DNA of 64,000 nucleotides from Vibrio sp. SCSIO 43136 (GTDB taxonomy: Bacteria > Pseudomonadota > Gammaproteobacteria > Enterobacterales > Vibrionaceae), in contig NZ_CP071848.1 in assembly GCF_023716565.1 (NCBI RefSeq), positions 2,046,001 to 2,110,000 on the forward strand. The letters are read 5' to 3'. The position numbers and the translations under genes are program-made. Under the pieces are notes generated by a model that worked only from the letters and a program-made list of their open reading frames with translations, ran no database searches and was not told the origin of the DNA. Numbering within the stretch: position 1 is the stretch's first letter; every line of letters starts with the position of its first letter. Below are positions 12,579 through 22,300 of this stretch, piece after piece.

Positions 12579-13703
12579 ATGATTATTGGCGTACCAAAGG
12601 AAATTAAGAACCACGAATACCGAGTAGGCATGATCCCATCCAATGTGCGAGAGCTGATCTCACACGGTCACCAAGTTATCGTCGAAACCCAAGCTGGTGC
12701 AGGCATTGGCTTTACTGACGAAGATTATATTGCCGTAGGCGCATCCATTCTTCCCACTGCTGCAGACGTTTTCGCTCAAGCTGAAATGATTGTCAAGGTT
12801 AAAGAACCTCAAGCGGTTGAGCGCGCTATGCTCCGCGAAGGGCAAATATTGTTCACGTATTTGCATCTCGCACCAGATTTTCCACAGACGGAAGACCTTA
12901 TCAAGAGCAAAGCTGTCTGCATAGCCTATGAGACTGTAACAGATAATAAGGGTCAACTGCCACTATTAGCACCAATGTCTGAAGTTGCTGGACGTATGTC
13001 TATTCAAGCAGGTGCACAAACTTTGGAGAAATCTCATGGTGGTCGTGGCCTACTACTTGGTGGCGTTCCGGGGGTTGAACCAGCAAAAGTCGTGGTGATT
13101 GGTGGTGGTGTCGTGGGCTCAAATGCCGCTCGTATGGCAGTTGGACTTCGTGCTGACGTGACCATTTTGGACCGCAATATTGATACTCTGCGTGCGCTCG
13201 ACGAAGAATTCCAAGGCAGAGCTAAAGTGGTTTACTCTACTGAAGACGCACTTGAGAAGCATATTCTAGAAGCAGATTTAGTAATTGGTGCCGTACTGAT
13301 CCCTGGGGCAGCAGCGCCGAAACTTGTGACCAAAGAACACATCAAGCGCATGAAACGTGGCGCAGCTGTTGTGGATGTGGCTATCGACCAAGGTGGCTGT
13401 TTTGAAACATCGAAAGCCACCACTCACGCAGAGCCAACATACATTGTCGATGAAGTGGTTCACTACTGCGTTGCGAATATGCCAGGTGCAGTCGCTCGTA
13501 CTTCTACGTTTGCACTAAACAATGCAACCTTACCTTATATCCTGAAATTGGCAGATAGAGGGTATCGTGAAGCACTAACGCAAGATCCAGGTTTCCTAGA
13601 AGGGCTAAACGTTATCCACGGTAAAGTGACTTGTAAGGAAGTCGCCGAAGCGTTTGATCTTGAGTACGTTGAGCCAGCTACTGCGATTACTATGTTTAGC
13701 TAA
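12579..13703 (+). CDS. ald: Alanine dehydrogenase
   Basis: This NAD-dependent enzyme deaminates L-alanine to pyruvate and ammonia, reversibly. The 374-residue protein has the family start [17 protein letters not shown], catalytic residues around KVKEPQ and YLHLAP (lysine near 75, histidine near 96), and the Rossmann motif [10 protein letters not shown] near residue 175. A GAGG sequence lies 8 bp before the ATG. The neighbour on the other strand is lrp, so control of ald by Lrp and alanine is likely, although only the arrangement shows it. Confidence 0.95.
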   Translation: MIIGVPKEIKNHEYRVGMIPSNVRELISHGHQVIVETQAGAGIGFTDEDYIAVGASILPTAADVFAQAEMIVKVKEPQAVERAMLREGQILFTYLHLAPDFPQTEDLIKSKAVCIAYETVTDNKGQLPLLAPMSEVAGRMSIQAGAQTLEKSHGGRGLLLGGVPGVEPAKVVVIGGGVVGSNAARMAVGLRADVTILDRNIDTLRALDEEFQGRAKVVYSTEDALEKHILEADLVIGAVLIPGAAAPKLVTKEHIKRMKRGAAVVDVAIDQGGCFETSKATTHAEPTYIVDEVVHYCVANMPGAVARTSTFALNNATLPYILKLADRGYREALTQDPGFLEGLNVIHGKVTCKEVAEAFDLEYVEPATAITMFS

Positions 13704-13716
13704 TCAACTGTCTTCT

Positions 13717-13737
13717 CTCCCCCTTTCCAAGGGGGAG
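13717..13737. repeat. GC-rich inverted repeat after ald
   Basis: CTCCCCC and GGGGGAG form a 7-bp perfect stem around a 7-nt loop, followed by GCTGGAGGGGGTTCTG. There is no T-run, so termination is uncertain. The composition resembles the short pyrimidine/purine-rich dispersed elements found between genes in many bacteria. Confidence 0.4.
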
Positions 13738-13858
13738 CTGGAGGGGGTTCTGCCACAAACTTGCATATTCCACAAAATATGAGTTTAGTTCTGTAGGATC
13801 CTCTCCCACTTTCACAGAAACAGTCGCCACACTGGAAAAAGTGGAACGCCTAATAGCG

Positions 13859-15055
13859 TTATTTTCCCTTCACCGCCTGAATCAACAAATTCCTTGGTGT
13901 ATCCTTGTAATCGCAAAACGTGGATAGCGACACTTGATAGCCATTTTCTACTAAAAACAACGCTCTATCCAAGATCAGCCACATTTCTAGTGGGCGTTGA
14001 AATAGCTGTTGAACTAAACTTAGCTTTTCCATCAACTCGAAGCGCTGTTGGCCATAGCGAAGCCAGTCATCAAAATTGATATCCGTAATATTTAGTGACT
14101 TCTTCTCCGCCGCCCACTGGCAAAACGCTTCAAAGCCATCATCTAACAAAGATTTTTTAATACTAGGGATTGGAATGTACTCACCATATATAGATTCAAG
14201 GTAGCCACTTAATCCTAGGCGGTAACTCATCTCTAGACGCCGATGACGACGCACTCGCTCTCCCCCAGTGACCGTCGCTTGCAGTGGTATTCTCAGCTCA
14301 GCTTTAGACAACTTAAGAGCACTATTTTGAGCATTAGCAGACAATGCTTGATAGTCATCAGCTTGAATCAAATGGTAGCAACATGGAGCAACCGTCAACG
14401 CCTGAGTGCCTTTCTGACTGGCAAATTTCAGTAAGTTAACGTGTAAATCACCACAAGCATGAAGGGCGACCGCATGTTGCTCTGGTTTAAGACAGCTAGA
14501 AGCACTCGCATCCAGTGCATCACCTTGAACAAAATTCATGGCAAGCCCTGCTCTATCGGCTTCCTGTTGCCCTTTATCGCATAGGGCTTGTTGCCATTCA
14601 AAGCTGGTCACTGGTGAAGTTGAATGCCTTGCTAGCACCTGACCAAGAAACCCTTTCCCAGAGCACCACTCTAACCAACTTTTTTGCTCGGAAAACGCTA
14701 AACAAGCACTTCCCATCGCTAAGATTTGATTGAGTTTTCTTCCCGGAATGCCGGCACTTTCTCGGCTAGAGAGTTGAACTGTATTGGCGTCTGTTGCCGT
14801 AGGGTCGATGACGTTCAACAAATCTGCAAGCTTTGGTTCGGCCGTGACAGCCTGTTGAGTCAGTGATGTGCTGTCTGACTTGAGCGACTCCACCGCAGCG
14901 TAAGATAGGCTATCCAACCATTGACATAAATTGGGGTATTTAACTGACCAAGAGCGTAAGTAATTAGGTTCAGCACTGATATGAAACGGCTCAAAGCGCC
15001 ACAGTTGTTGGTGCTCTAATAAAAGTTGGTCGATTTGGATAAATTGTGACTGCAT
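13859..15055 (-). CDS. SAM-dependent methyltransferase, METTL25/Methyltransf_32 type
   Basis: This 398-residue protein has a central methyltransferase fold: SAM motif I reads WLEWCSGKGFLG (about residues 127-138), a glutamate-ending strand SFEWQ follows, and the motif ALHACGDLH is near residue 193 with APCCYHLI about 30 residues later. The HACGDLH and PCCYH motifs are typical of the Methyltransf_32 family, whose substrates are mostly unknown. The N-terminal 120 residues and the C-terminal region after residue 255 are family-specific helices. It stands alone between convergent ald and the upstream cysB. The substrate cannot be deduced. Confidence 0.75.
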   Translation of the reverse strand: MQSQFIQIDQLLLEHQQLWRFEPFHISAEPNYLRSWSVKYPNLCQWLDSLSYAAVESLKSDSTSLTQQAVTAEPKLADLLNVIDPTATDANTVQLSSRESAGIPGRKLNQILAMGSACLAFSEQKSWLEWCSGKGFLGQVLARHSTSPVTSFEWQQALCDKGQQEADRAGLAMNFVQGDALDASASSCLKPEQHAVALHACGDLHVNLLKFASQKGTQALTVAPCCYHLIQADDYQALSANAQNSALKLSKAELRIPLQATVTGGERVRRHRRLEMSYRLGLSGYLESIYGEYIPIPSIKKSLLDDGFEAFCQWAAEKKSLNITDINFDDWLRYGQQRFELMEKLSLVQQLFQRPLEMWLILDRALFLVENGYQVSLSTFCDYKDTPRNLLIQAVKGK

Positions 15056-15114
15056 GCATCCCCCTACATCTTGGCGCTGATTGTAGGGGGAAATAGCGTT
15101 AGGTCAAGGCGGGC

Positions 15115-16107
<993 letters not shown>

Positions 16108-16380
16108 TTACTATAGGGGTATATAAGTATTAGTTATAACGCCAGATGTAAAAAAAAGACAGAAAAATGTCTCATAAGTGCCCATTTCATATGGGGCTCG
16201 ACTATATTGAAAAAAGATGTTTTGTAACCTACCCCTCAGATTTGAGTTCTCGTGGTCACTTTTGATTAAAATAATAATTTAATTGGTTAGTATGGTAATC
16301 TGTAAATCTGTGATGTGTCTTACTTCGCTTTAGTGTATGCTCACAGGTTAGTTTTTTGATTTAATCGCAGACGTAACTTT

Positions 16381-17142
16381 ATGAATATTGGTTTAATTAT
16401 TGCTCTAGTTGCCGTTTTATTAGTGCTGGTCATCGGCTACAACGTTATGCTCCAATATCGCATGAAAACCGAGTCCGCCAAACGTCAAGAGGCTGGTCGA
16501 TACGTCGCCGTGATCGACGCAACCGAAGACCTGATCGGGAATGCACACCACCTTCCATACAGTAAAGACCTTTTAGTGTGCCTCAATACCCGTATTCTTG
16601 ATGCTCTTGAAGCCATGGCGGAACTTGATCCAAAGAACAAGCAGCTTAAATCTCGCATCGCCAATATGAATGCTCAGATCGAGCAGCTAAAAGAAAACTT
16701 CAAAGACGAAACAGCCAACTTCCGCAACCCAAGCAGTGACAAGCAAGCGATTGTAATGCTGAAACTGGTTAAGCGTCTGCGCGAAACTATTCGAAGTGAG
16801 CACAACAAGGGTCGATTTGATACTCAAGCTTACGTGGCAGAAAACGCTCGTCTTGAACAAATTCAGATCCGTATCAACATTGAAAATGTTATCAAACGTG
16901 CCAATGACTCAGTAATGCGCGGACAAGCGGGGACTGCAAAGCAACTGCTTAAGAAAGGTCTAGAGGCACTAACAACCAAAAACGATGCGTATTCAACTCA
17001 AGCAAAAGAGAAACTACAGCAGATGCTGGATGAGCTTGAGCAAAAACGTATGGATAAGGATGCCGCAGCCATGCAAGAGCTTGAAGATAAAGAGCGCAGT
17101 GACGATATGGAAGCCTTGTTCGGTAATAAGAAGAAATGGTAG
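16381..17142 (+). CDS. Membrane-anchored coiled-coil protein of unknown function
   Basis: The 253-residue product starts with one hydrophobic helix (residues 2-22, IGLIIALVAVLLVLVIGYNV) and continues as a charged helical protein with long heptad-like stretches (about 85-120, 160-185 and 205-245), ending in KKKW. Similar Vibrio proteins have been labelled DNA repair ATPase, but I see no Walker motif, so that name is unsupported. It is divergent from cysB and is followed by its own terminator. The ATG at 16381 lacks a strong Shine-Dalgarno sequence. A role as an inner-membrane-tethered scaffold is only a guess. Confidence 0.75.
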   Translation: MNIGLIIALVAVLLVLVIGYNVMLQYRMKTESAKRQEAGRYVAVIDATEDLIGNAHHLPYSKDLLVCLNTRILDALEAMAELDPKNKQLKSRIANMNAQIEQLKENFKDETANFRNPSSDKQAIVMLKLVKRLRETIRSEHNKGRFDTQAYVAENARLEQIQIRINIENVIKRANDSVMRGQAGTAKQLLKKGLEALTTKNDAYSTQAKEKLQQMLDELEQKRMDKDAAAMQELEDKERSDDMEALFGNKKKW

Positions 17143-17167
17143 TTACCGCTTAATATTTGTCTTTACA

Positions 17168-17194
17168 AAGGTCGCCATCGGCGACCTTTTTTAT
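17168..17194 (+). terminator. Terminator after the coiled-coil protein gene
   Basis: AAGGTCGCC / GGCGACCTT with a 3-nt loop is followed directly by TTTTTT, 25 bp after the stop. Confidence 0.9.
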
Positions 17195-17238
17195 TACCAT
17201 GCGAGCTCAATAATCCAATAAAAAGCTCAACACCACCC

Positions 17239-18015
17239 ATGATTTCTATCGAACCATACCAAGACCTATTAACCCCAATTCAACAGTTTCTGCAATGTGA
17301 AACCCCTGACAGCTGGGTGATAGAAGCCAAAAAGCCAGAGAACTTGAGCACAGTGCTGATTGACCACTTACTATGCGAGCTAAAGGCAGGCCAATCGGCG
17401 ATGTATTTGATTCGCAAATATGCGGTGGACAACAAAAGCGCCGTTAACCTACTCGATTGGTTCAAACCTTATGAGGATTTTGCCTATCGCAACATCGGCA
17501 GCCTTGAAACGCTCAAGGGTAAGAGCAATATATCAAAATCAATTATGGCTAAGTCTGATTCGCCCTATAGCCAAGACCTGATCGACAAAATGGTACTTTT
17601 GATTAAAGAAGAGCTGCACCATTTCTATCAAGTTCTTGAAATCATGGACGCAAGGGGTATCGAATACAGTAACATTCCTGCGAGTCGATACGCCAAAGGG
17701 CTGCTTTCACAGATGCGCACTTATGAACCAGAAACCTTAATCGATAAACTGATCATTGGTGCCTACATCGAGGCCCGCTCATGTGAGCGTTTTGCTAAAT
17801 TAGCCCCGCACATGCCAGAAGATATCGCCAAATTCTATATTTCACTGCTTCGCTCTGAAGCTAGGCACTACCAAGACTACTTAGATCTAGCACAGCAAAT
17901 CGCTGACTATGACATCTCAGAACGAGTGTTAGCATTGGGGAAAGTAGAAGCTGAGCTCATTACTACACCAGACACTGATTTTAAGTTTCACAGCGGCTCA
18001 CCTCTCCAAGTATAA
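17239..18015 (+). CDS. miaE: tRNA-(ms2io6A)-hydroxylase MiaE
   Basis: MiaE hydroxylates the isopentenyl group of ms2i6A at position 37 of tRNAs reading UNN codons. It is a ferritin-like non-haem di-iron enzyme. The iron ligands are visible in KEELHHFYQVLE (near 130), EARSCERF (near 180) and RSEARHYQDYL (near 212). The protein has 258 residues, close to known MiaE. Only some gammaproteobacteria carry it. Its 3' end lies 17 bp from the left end of the insertion sequence, which therefore took over the site where its terminator lay. Confidence 0.92.
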   Translation: MISIEPYQDLLTPIQQFLQCETPDSWVIEAKKPENLSTVLIDHLLCELKAGQSAMYLIRKYAVDNKSAVNLLDWFKPYEDFAYRNIGSLETLKGKSNISKSIMAKSDSPYSQDLIDKMVLLIKEELHHFYQVLEIMDARGIEYSNIPASRYAKGLLSQMRTYEPETLIDKLIIGAYIEARSCERFAKLAPHMPEDIAKFYISLLRSEARHYQDYLDLAQQIADYDISERVLALGKVEAELITTPDTDFKFHSGSPLQV

Positions 18016-18032
18016 AAAAAGCCCTTCGAATG
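18014..18032 (-). terminator. Detached half of a split terminator (left arm and T-run)
   Basis: The left arm AAGCCCTTC (18019-18027) matches the right arm GAAGGGCTT (19463-19471) across the insertion sequence. Joining the flanks and counting ATG once gives a 9-bp stem with loop GAAT, followed on the minus strand by TTTTTTT. This is the original terminator of leftward pyrF and possibly of miaE. It can no longer fold locally. Confidence 0.75.
18030..18032. repeat. Left copy of the IS target-site duplication (ATG)
   Basis: ATG abuts the left inverted repeat and is repeated at 19461-19463 after the right inverted repeat. Three bases is the usual duplication length for many IS3-family elements. 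Confidence 0.8.
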
Positions 18033-18038
18033 TGAACT

Positions 18039-18077
18039 GACCCCCAATAGTTGGACACCAATTATTGGGGGTCTTTT
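18039..18077 (+). terminator. Hairpin with T-run inside the left end of the IS
   Basis: A 16-bp stem with a single G-T pair (18039-18054 with 18058-18073, loop ACA) is followed by TTTT and then immediately by the transposase ATG. It includes most of the left inverted repeat and hides the only G-rich ribosome-binding sequence. It should block transcripts or translation entering from miaE. Confidence 0.7.
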
Positions 18078-18587
18078 ATGTCCAAATATAGTCGTGAGTT
18101 GAAGTGCATCATTGCTAAGCAATGCTTAAGTGGTGTGCCATCTCGCCTGTTAGCTAAAGAATATTCCATTTCCTCTAGACAAATTAGGTACTGGGCGCAA
18201 GTCTTTGCTATTCATGGTACTAACTCTTTTCTTCCCACAAATCATGCTTCAACGGCTAAAACGAAGCTAGAAGCGATTAATTTAATGTGGACGAATGGCT
18301 GGTCTCTGACGCACACTAGTGCCTTCTTAAACCTCTCGACCCCTGGAACACTCTCTGTTTGGCTAAAAAGATACAGAGAACAAGGTATTAAAGGGCTCGA
18401 GCCTCAGAAAGTAGGCAGACCTCTTATGAAACAGCAACCTCAACATCCTATTACATCCGATGATGATAAGACTTTGGAGGAGCTGAAAGAGGAGTTAGCG
18501 TACTTGAGAGCGGAGAATGCTGTCCTAAAAAAGTTAGAGGAGTTAGAGCAGGAAAAGAGACGCCGTCAAATAAAGAAAAAACGGTAA
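18078..18587 (+). CDS. IS3-family transposase OrfA
   Basis: This 169-residue DNA-binding protein begins MSKYSRELKC. It has two helix-turn-helix segments (about residues 18-40 and 65-95) and a C-terminal leucine/glutamate coiled coil with a basic tail, the usual IS150-type OrfA. The ATG at 18078 directly follows a terminator-like hairpin. A longer reading from TTG at 18051 lies within the terminal repeat and is unlikely. The stop at 18585-18587 follows a run of six A residues (18576-18581), where a -1 slip would enter the orfB frame. Confidence 0.9.
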   Translation: MSKYSRELKCIIAKQCLSGVPSRLLAKEYSISSRQIRYWAQVFAIHGTNSFLPTNHASTAKTKLEAINLMWTNGWSLTHTSAFLNLSTPGTLSVWLKRYREQGIKGLEPQKVGRPLMKQQPQHPITSDDDKTLEELKEELAYLRAENAVLKKLEELEQEKRRRQIKKKR

Positions 18588-18625
18588 TTGCTCTAACTCT
18601 CAGAGAAATACACCCACTAAAACAC

Positions 18626-19429
18626 TTGCTCCAAGCACTCGAGCTGCCAAAAAGTGTGTTCTACTATCAAGTACAAGCGAGTAAGCGCTCGGATAGCTAT
18701 ACGATTGAACGAGAGTTAATTAAATCAATTTATCATGAGCATAAGGGTCGGTATGGGTACCGCCGTATTCACCTTGAGTTAAAGAAGCTGGAGTTCGTAA
18801 TAAACCACAAGACGGTCCAGCGACTGATGGAAGAACTAGGTCTAAAATCAACCGTTAGACCCAAGAAGTATCGCTCTTATCGAGGGGAAACAGGCAAAAG
18901 TGCGCCAAATATCTTAGAAAGAGACTTCACGGCAACTAAACCAGATGAAAAATGGGTAACCGATGTTACTGAGTTCAAAGTAAAAGGCCAAAAAGTCTAT
19001 CTGTCACCAGTGGTTGACTTGTTTACTCAAGAGGTTGTCGCTTATAAAGTCGCCAAGAACGCACGATTGCCTCTTGTGACTGATATGCTAACAGAAGCGA
19101 TCTCGAAGCTGGATAAGCACTCAAAACCGATCATACATAGTGATCAAGGCTGGCAATATCGACATCAGTTATATCAGAAGAAAATTACCGATAATGGGTT
19201 AACACAGAGCATGTCGAGAAAAGGGAACTGTTTAGATAATGCAGTGGCAGAGAACTTCTTCGCACTGCTTAAGACAGAGATGTACCACAATCAATCATTT
19301 AATGATGCCAACGATCTTATAGAGCAGATTGAAGAGTATATCGAGTATTACAACACCAAGCGGATTAAGGTAAAACTAAAAGGCCTGACTCCGATTGAAT
19401 ATCGAAATCAGGCCTTGCAAGCCGCTTAA
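18626..19429 (+). CDS. IS3-family transposase OrfB (DDE catalytic domain)
   Basis: This part carries the catalytic rve-type integrase core: aspartate in WVTDVTEF (near 105), aspartate in IHSDQGWQY (near 165), and glutamate in NAVAENFFALLKTE (near 205), giving the DDE triad. No good start codon or ribosome binding site precedes it; the listed start is a TTG. The frame is open back to about 18581 in the -1 phase from orfA. I infer that the active product is an OrfAB fusion made by -1 frameshifting at the A-run. Confidence 0.9.
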   Translation: MLQALELPKSVFYYQVQASKRSDSYTIERELIKSIYHEHKGRYGYRRIHLELKKLEFVINHKTVQRLMEELGLKSTVRPKKYRSYRGETGKSAPNILERDFTATKPDEKWVTDVTEFKVKGQKVYLSPVVDLFTQEVVAYKVAKNARLPLVTDMLTEAISKLDKHSKPIIHSDQGWQYRHQLYQKKITDNGLTQSMSRKGNCLDNAVAENFFALLKTEMYHNQSFNDANDLIEQIEEYIEYYNTKRIKVKLKGLTPIEYRNQALQAA

Positions 19430-19460
19430 CAGAAATGTCCAACTTTATGGGGTCACTTCA

Positions 19461-19471
19461 ATGAAGGGCTT
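19461..19471 (-). terminator. Detached right arm of the split pyrF terminator
   Basis: GAAGGGCTT (19463-19471) is the partner of AAGCCCTTC at 18019-18027, now 1.4 kb away. The ATG at 19461-19463 is the right copy of the target duplication. Confidence 0.7.
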
Positions 19472-19497
19472 CAATGTGCTTATTTATGTAAAATCAA

Positions 19498-20193
19498 CTA
19501 AATAAGCGTTTTATTGATTTCCGTCAGTACTGCTGCTGGATCTGCTGCCTGAGTGATAGGGCGACCAATCACTAGGTAATCTGAACCTGCATTAATTGCT
19601 TCTACTGGAGTCATAATGCGTTTCTGGTCACCAACCGCAGCACCAGCTGGTCGAATGCCTGGGGTTACAAGCTTAAAGCTCTCGCCAAGGTCTGTTTTAA
19701 GTAAGTTCGCTTCTTGAGCAGAACAAACCACGCCATCTAGGCCCGAGTTTTTAGTCAGAGTCGCCAAACGCAACACTTGCTTTTGAGGCTCTAGATCCAG
19801 ACCGATACCTGCAAGATCTTGCTGCTCCATGCTAGTGAGCACGGTTACACCAATCAGCAGAGGACGATCTTTACCATATGGTTCAAGGATCTCGCGAGAG
19901 GCTGTCATCATACGTTCACCGCCACTGGCATGAACGTTAACCATCCATACACCCATTTCTGCAGCTGCGCGAACGGCTTTGGAACAAGTGTTTGGAATGT
20001 CATGGAATTTTAGGTCTAAGAAAACACTAAAGCCACGTTTGTGCAATTCACGAACGAACTCTGGACCAAATAAAGTGAACATCTCTTTACCAACTTTTAG
20101 TCGGCAGCTTGCAGGGTCAATGCGGTCAACAAAAGCAAGGGCATCTGCTTGATTGTCATAATCCAGCGCTACGATGACTTTTTGGTCAATCAT
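19498..20193 (-). CDS. pyrF: Orotidine 5'-phosphate decarboxylase
   Basis: PyrF makes UMP from OMP, the last step of pyrimidine nucleotide synthesis. The catalytic Asp-Lys-x-x-Asp array is in [11 protein letters not shown] near residue 60, and the phosphate-binding loop VIGRPIT is near the C-terminus. The 231 residues are normal. It is the last gene after lapA and lapB, spaced 23 bp from lapB, as in E. coli. Its natural terminator is split by the insertion sequence, so transcripts probably run into the IS antisense to the transposase. Confidence 0.96.
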   Translation of the reverse strand: MIDQKVIVALDYDNQADALAFVDRIDPASCRLKVGKEMFTLFGPEFVRELHKRGFSVFLDLKFHDIPNTCSKAVRAAAEMGVWMVNVHASGGERMMTASREILEPYGKDRPLLIGVTVLTSMEQQDLAGIGLDLEPQKQVLRLATLTKNSGLDGVVCSAQEANLLKTDLGESFKLVTPGIRPAGAAVGDQKRIMTPVEAINAGSDYLVIGRPITQAADPAAVLTEINKTLI

Positions 20194-20216
20194 TTTCTCT
20201 CCTAACGTGTCAGTTT

Positions 20217-21386
20217 TTATTCCCCATCCAAACCGCGGATAGGTTTAATAGTGCCCCACCCTTTACAAGAAGGGCAGTGCCAATACAAAGAATGTGTTGA
20301 GAAGCCGCACTTTCTACAACGATGGTGTGGCTTAACTTTTAGTTGTTCGCCAACCATGGCTTGTAAGGTCGTTAGACTGTCCTTCGCTCGTCCTTCTTCA
20401 GCTTCCGCTAAATGATAATCCATCAAACGGTGGAACCCTTTCATGGTCGGGTTCTTAACCAACTGTCTTGTCAACAAGGTTTGAGCGGCAGGCACACCTT
20501 CGTGTTGCGCCACCAGTTGTGCCAGCATGAGCTCCGCTGACACGCCTGCTTTCTTTTTAATGCACTTCTGCAAAAACTCAAGCAGTTCGTCTTCTCTGCC
20601 TAAGTGGTAATAACACTCAGCCAACGTTGGTAAGATTTCTCCAATGAAATCGATATCTTGCTCTAACACCTGCTCTAGGTATTTGGCTGTCGTGGTGTAA
20701 TCTTCATTGGCCAGATAAATCTTGCCCAATGTGATGGTTGCACGTACACACTTAGCATCCTCGCTCAGCGCTTTGTTAAGTAGCTGAATGGCTTTTTTGG
20801 TATTGGATTCCGCCTGCTCCAGCACAGCCAGTTCGCAGTAGTAATGGGCGATATCTCGGCGAATACGCTTCTTACCCATTTTCGCTAACTGTACTGCGTG
20901 CTCAATCGCTTTTGGCCACTCACGAGTCTGTTGATAGATAATCACTAACTGAGTAAGCGCCGCTTCTCGATGGTCTGGCTCTTCCAATAACTGCTCAAAG
21001 ATGCGCTCAGCTCGGTCTAATAGACCGGAAACCATAAAGTCTTTTGCTAGTTGCTGCAGAGCAATATTTTTTTGCTCTATGGTGAGCCCCGAGCGTGATA
21101 TCAAGTTCTGGTGAATACGAATGGCACGATCGACTTCGCCTCGAGAACGAAATAGGTTCCCAAGTGCGAGATGTGTGTCAATAGTGTCGTTATCTACCTG
21201 CAGAAGCTCGATAAAGTGATCAACTGCTTTATCTGACTGATCAGACAATAAGAGGTTTAAGCCCGTAACATACTGACGAGAGATTTGGTTGGATTGTACC
21301 TGCTTGTCGATACTTGCGCTGCGATGGCCCATGTACCAACCATAGGCCGCTGCGACAGGTAACAGCAGGAAAAGCAGTTCCAGCAT
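20217..21386 (-). CDS. lapB: Lipopolysaccharide assembly protein B
   Basis: LapB (YciM) is an inner-membrane TPR protein that presents LpxC to the FtsH protease and so limits lipid A synthesis. The N-terminus has one membrane helix (residues 2-20) followed by about nine TPR units through residue 340. The C-terminal rubredoxin-type zinc knuckle has CRKCG and CPSCKGWG. The 389-residue length matches E. coli. It forms an operon with lapA (14-bp gap) and pyrF. Confidence 0.95.
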   Translation of the reverse strand: MLELLFLLLPVAAAYGWYMGHRSASIDKQVQSNQISRQYVTGLNLLLSDQSDKAVDHFIELLQVDNDTIDTHLALGNLFRSRGEVDRAIRIHQNLISRSGLTIEQKNIALQQLAKDFMVSGLLDRAERIFEQLLEEPDHREAALTQLVIIYQQTREWPKAIEHAVQLAKMGKKRIRRDIAHYYCELAVLEQAESNTKKAIQLLNKALSEDAKCVRATITLGKIYLANEDYTTTAKYLEQVLEQDIDFIGEILPTLAECYYHLGREDELLEFLQKCIKKKAGVSAELMLAQLVAQHEGVPAAQTLLTRQLVKNPTMKGFHRLMDYHLAEAEEGRAKDSLTTLQAMVGEQLKVKPHHRCRKCGFSTHSLYWHCPSCKGWGTIKPIRGLDGE

Positions 21387-21400
21387 TCGCTATCTTTGAG

Positions 21401-21670
21401 TTAGCTCTTATCTTTGGCGATGGCCAATTCTTGTTTCTTCACCTGTTTGTTCAAGCGACGAATCGTCATTTTGTATTTTAGGTGGACACTACCAAATACA
21501 ATGGCAGAGATGGCAACACCTGTTGCAAAGACGATACCGAGCAAAATAGACAAGTGAAAGTCCCCTTTCGCCAACAAGTAGTTAAACGTCACAACTTGTT
21601 GATTCTGGGCTCCTAGTGCGAGCGCAATTAGTACCAGCGCAACCACGATGATTATTTTTATAATTTTCAT
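21401..21670 (-). CDS. lapA: Lipopolysaccharide assembly protein A
   Basis: LapA (YciS, DUF1049) is a small inner-membrane partner of LapB. The 89 residues hold two membrane helices (about 4-21 and 42-64) and a basic helical tail after residue 65 (MTIRRLNKQVKKQE). This matches the family in length and topology, and the gene lies directly before lapB. Confidence 0.92.
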   Translation of the reverse strand: MKIIKIIIVVALVLIALALGAQNQQVVTFNYLLAKGDFHLSILLGIVFATGVAISAIVFGSVHLKYKMTIRRLNKQVKKQELAIAKDKS

Positions 21671-21771
21671 AGCTCACAACTCCCTGGATGAGTTCTTGTA
21701 CAAGTTTCACGAGACCTGATTATGCAGGAATTCGCTTGTGCAAACCATGCCAATCGCGAAATTTTGCTCAT

Positions 21772-21806
21772 AAAAAAGCGGCATAGCCGTAGCATGCCGC
21801 TTTTTC
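21772..21806 (-). terminator. Terminator after ihfB
   Basis: AAAAAGCGGCAT pairs with ATGCCGCTTTTT around a 9-nt loop. It lies 20 bp past the ihfB stop and has a T-run on both strands. Confidence 0.85.
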
Positions 21807-21825
21807 ATAAACCGTTGTTAGATCT

Positions 21826-22110
21826 TTAGCTGTAAATATTGACGCGCTCGCGCAACTCTTTACCTGGTTTAAAGTGAGGAACGTATTTACCCTCAAGTTC
21901 TACCTTTTCACCCGTTTTAGGGTTACGACCCATTCTTGGCTCGCGGAAATGTAGTGAGAAACTGCCGAAACCACGGATCTCAATACGGTCACCACTTTCA
22001 AGCGTAGTTGCCATATGCTCTAGGATATCTTTTACCGCATCTTCTACTTCTTTAGCAGATAGATGAGTCTGTTGAGCACAGAGTCTTTCAATTAGTTCTG
22101 ACTTAGTCAT
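21826..22110 (-). CDS. ihfB: Integration host factor beta subunit
   Basis: IhfB forms the IHF heterodimer with IhfA and bends DNA sharply at specific sites for recombination, replication and transcription. The 94 residues include the GFGSF segment and the beta-arm [28 protein letters not shown], typical of the IHF/HU family. It sits downstream of rpsA as in E. coli, separated by the rpsA terminator, so it can be transcribed separately. Confidence 0.97.
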   Translation of the reverse strand: MTKSELIERLCAQQTHLSAKEVEDAVKDILEHMATTLESGDRIEIRGFGSFSLHFREPRMGRNPKTGEKVELEGKYVPHFKPGKELRERVNIYS

Positions 22111-22253
22111 AGTTCCTCTCTTTACCTAGATTACAAGCCAATTATAGACAGGAATATCAATTCCAACAAACACTTGCTAAGAATTATAGAACATAATTGC
22201 TGAGTGTTATCACTCTAAATGACAAGTTTTTTTCAAACACTTACGTTTAGGCA

Positions 22254-22284
22254 TAAAAAAAGGAGCCCTAAGGCTCCTTTTTTA
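22254..22284 (-). terminator. Terminator after rpsA
   Basis: AGGAGCC / GGCTCCT with loop CTAA is flanked by an A-run and a T-run, so it gives a U-tract on the minus strand 17 bp after the rpsA stop. Confidence 0.88.
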
Positions 22285-22300
22285 GATAAAGACGGGAGAA

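Larger units (their letters stand above)
18033..19460 (+). mobile_element. IS3-family insertion sequence (IS150-like group), intact
   Basis: The 1428-bp element is bounded by imperfect 25-bp inverted repeats. The left end begins TGAACTGACCCC, and the right end, read inward, begins TGAAGTGACCCC; 21 of 25 positions match. A 3-bp target duplication ATG flanks it (18030-18032 and 19461-19463). Two overlapping-phase transposase frames fill it. No inactivating change is seen, so it may be mobile. It inserted into the loop of the pyrF terminator hairpin between convergent miaE and pyrF. Confidence 0.93.

Noticed and set aside
13717..13737. Intrinsic terminator for ald
   Set aside because: The stem is GC-rich but no T-run follows; it is listed only as an inverted repeat.
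18588..18625. Pseudogene call for the transposase because it is split in two frames
   Set aside because: The split is the normal IS3 arrangement, with a -1 slip site at the A-run and all catalytic residues present.
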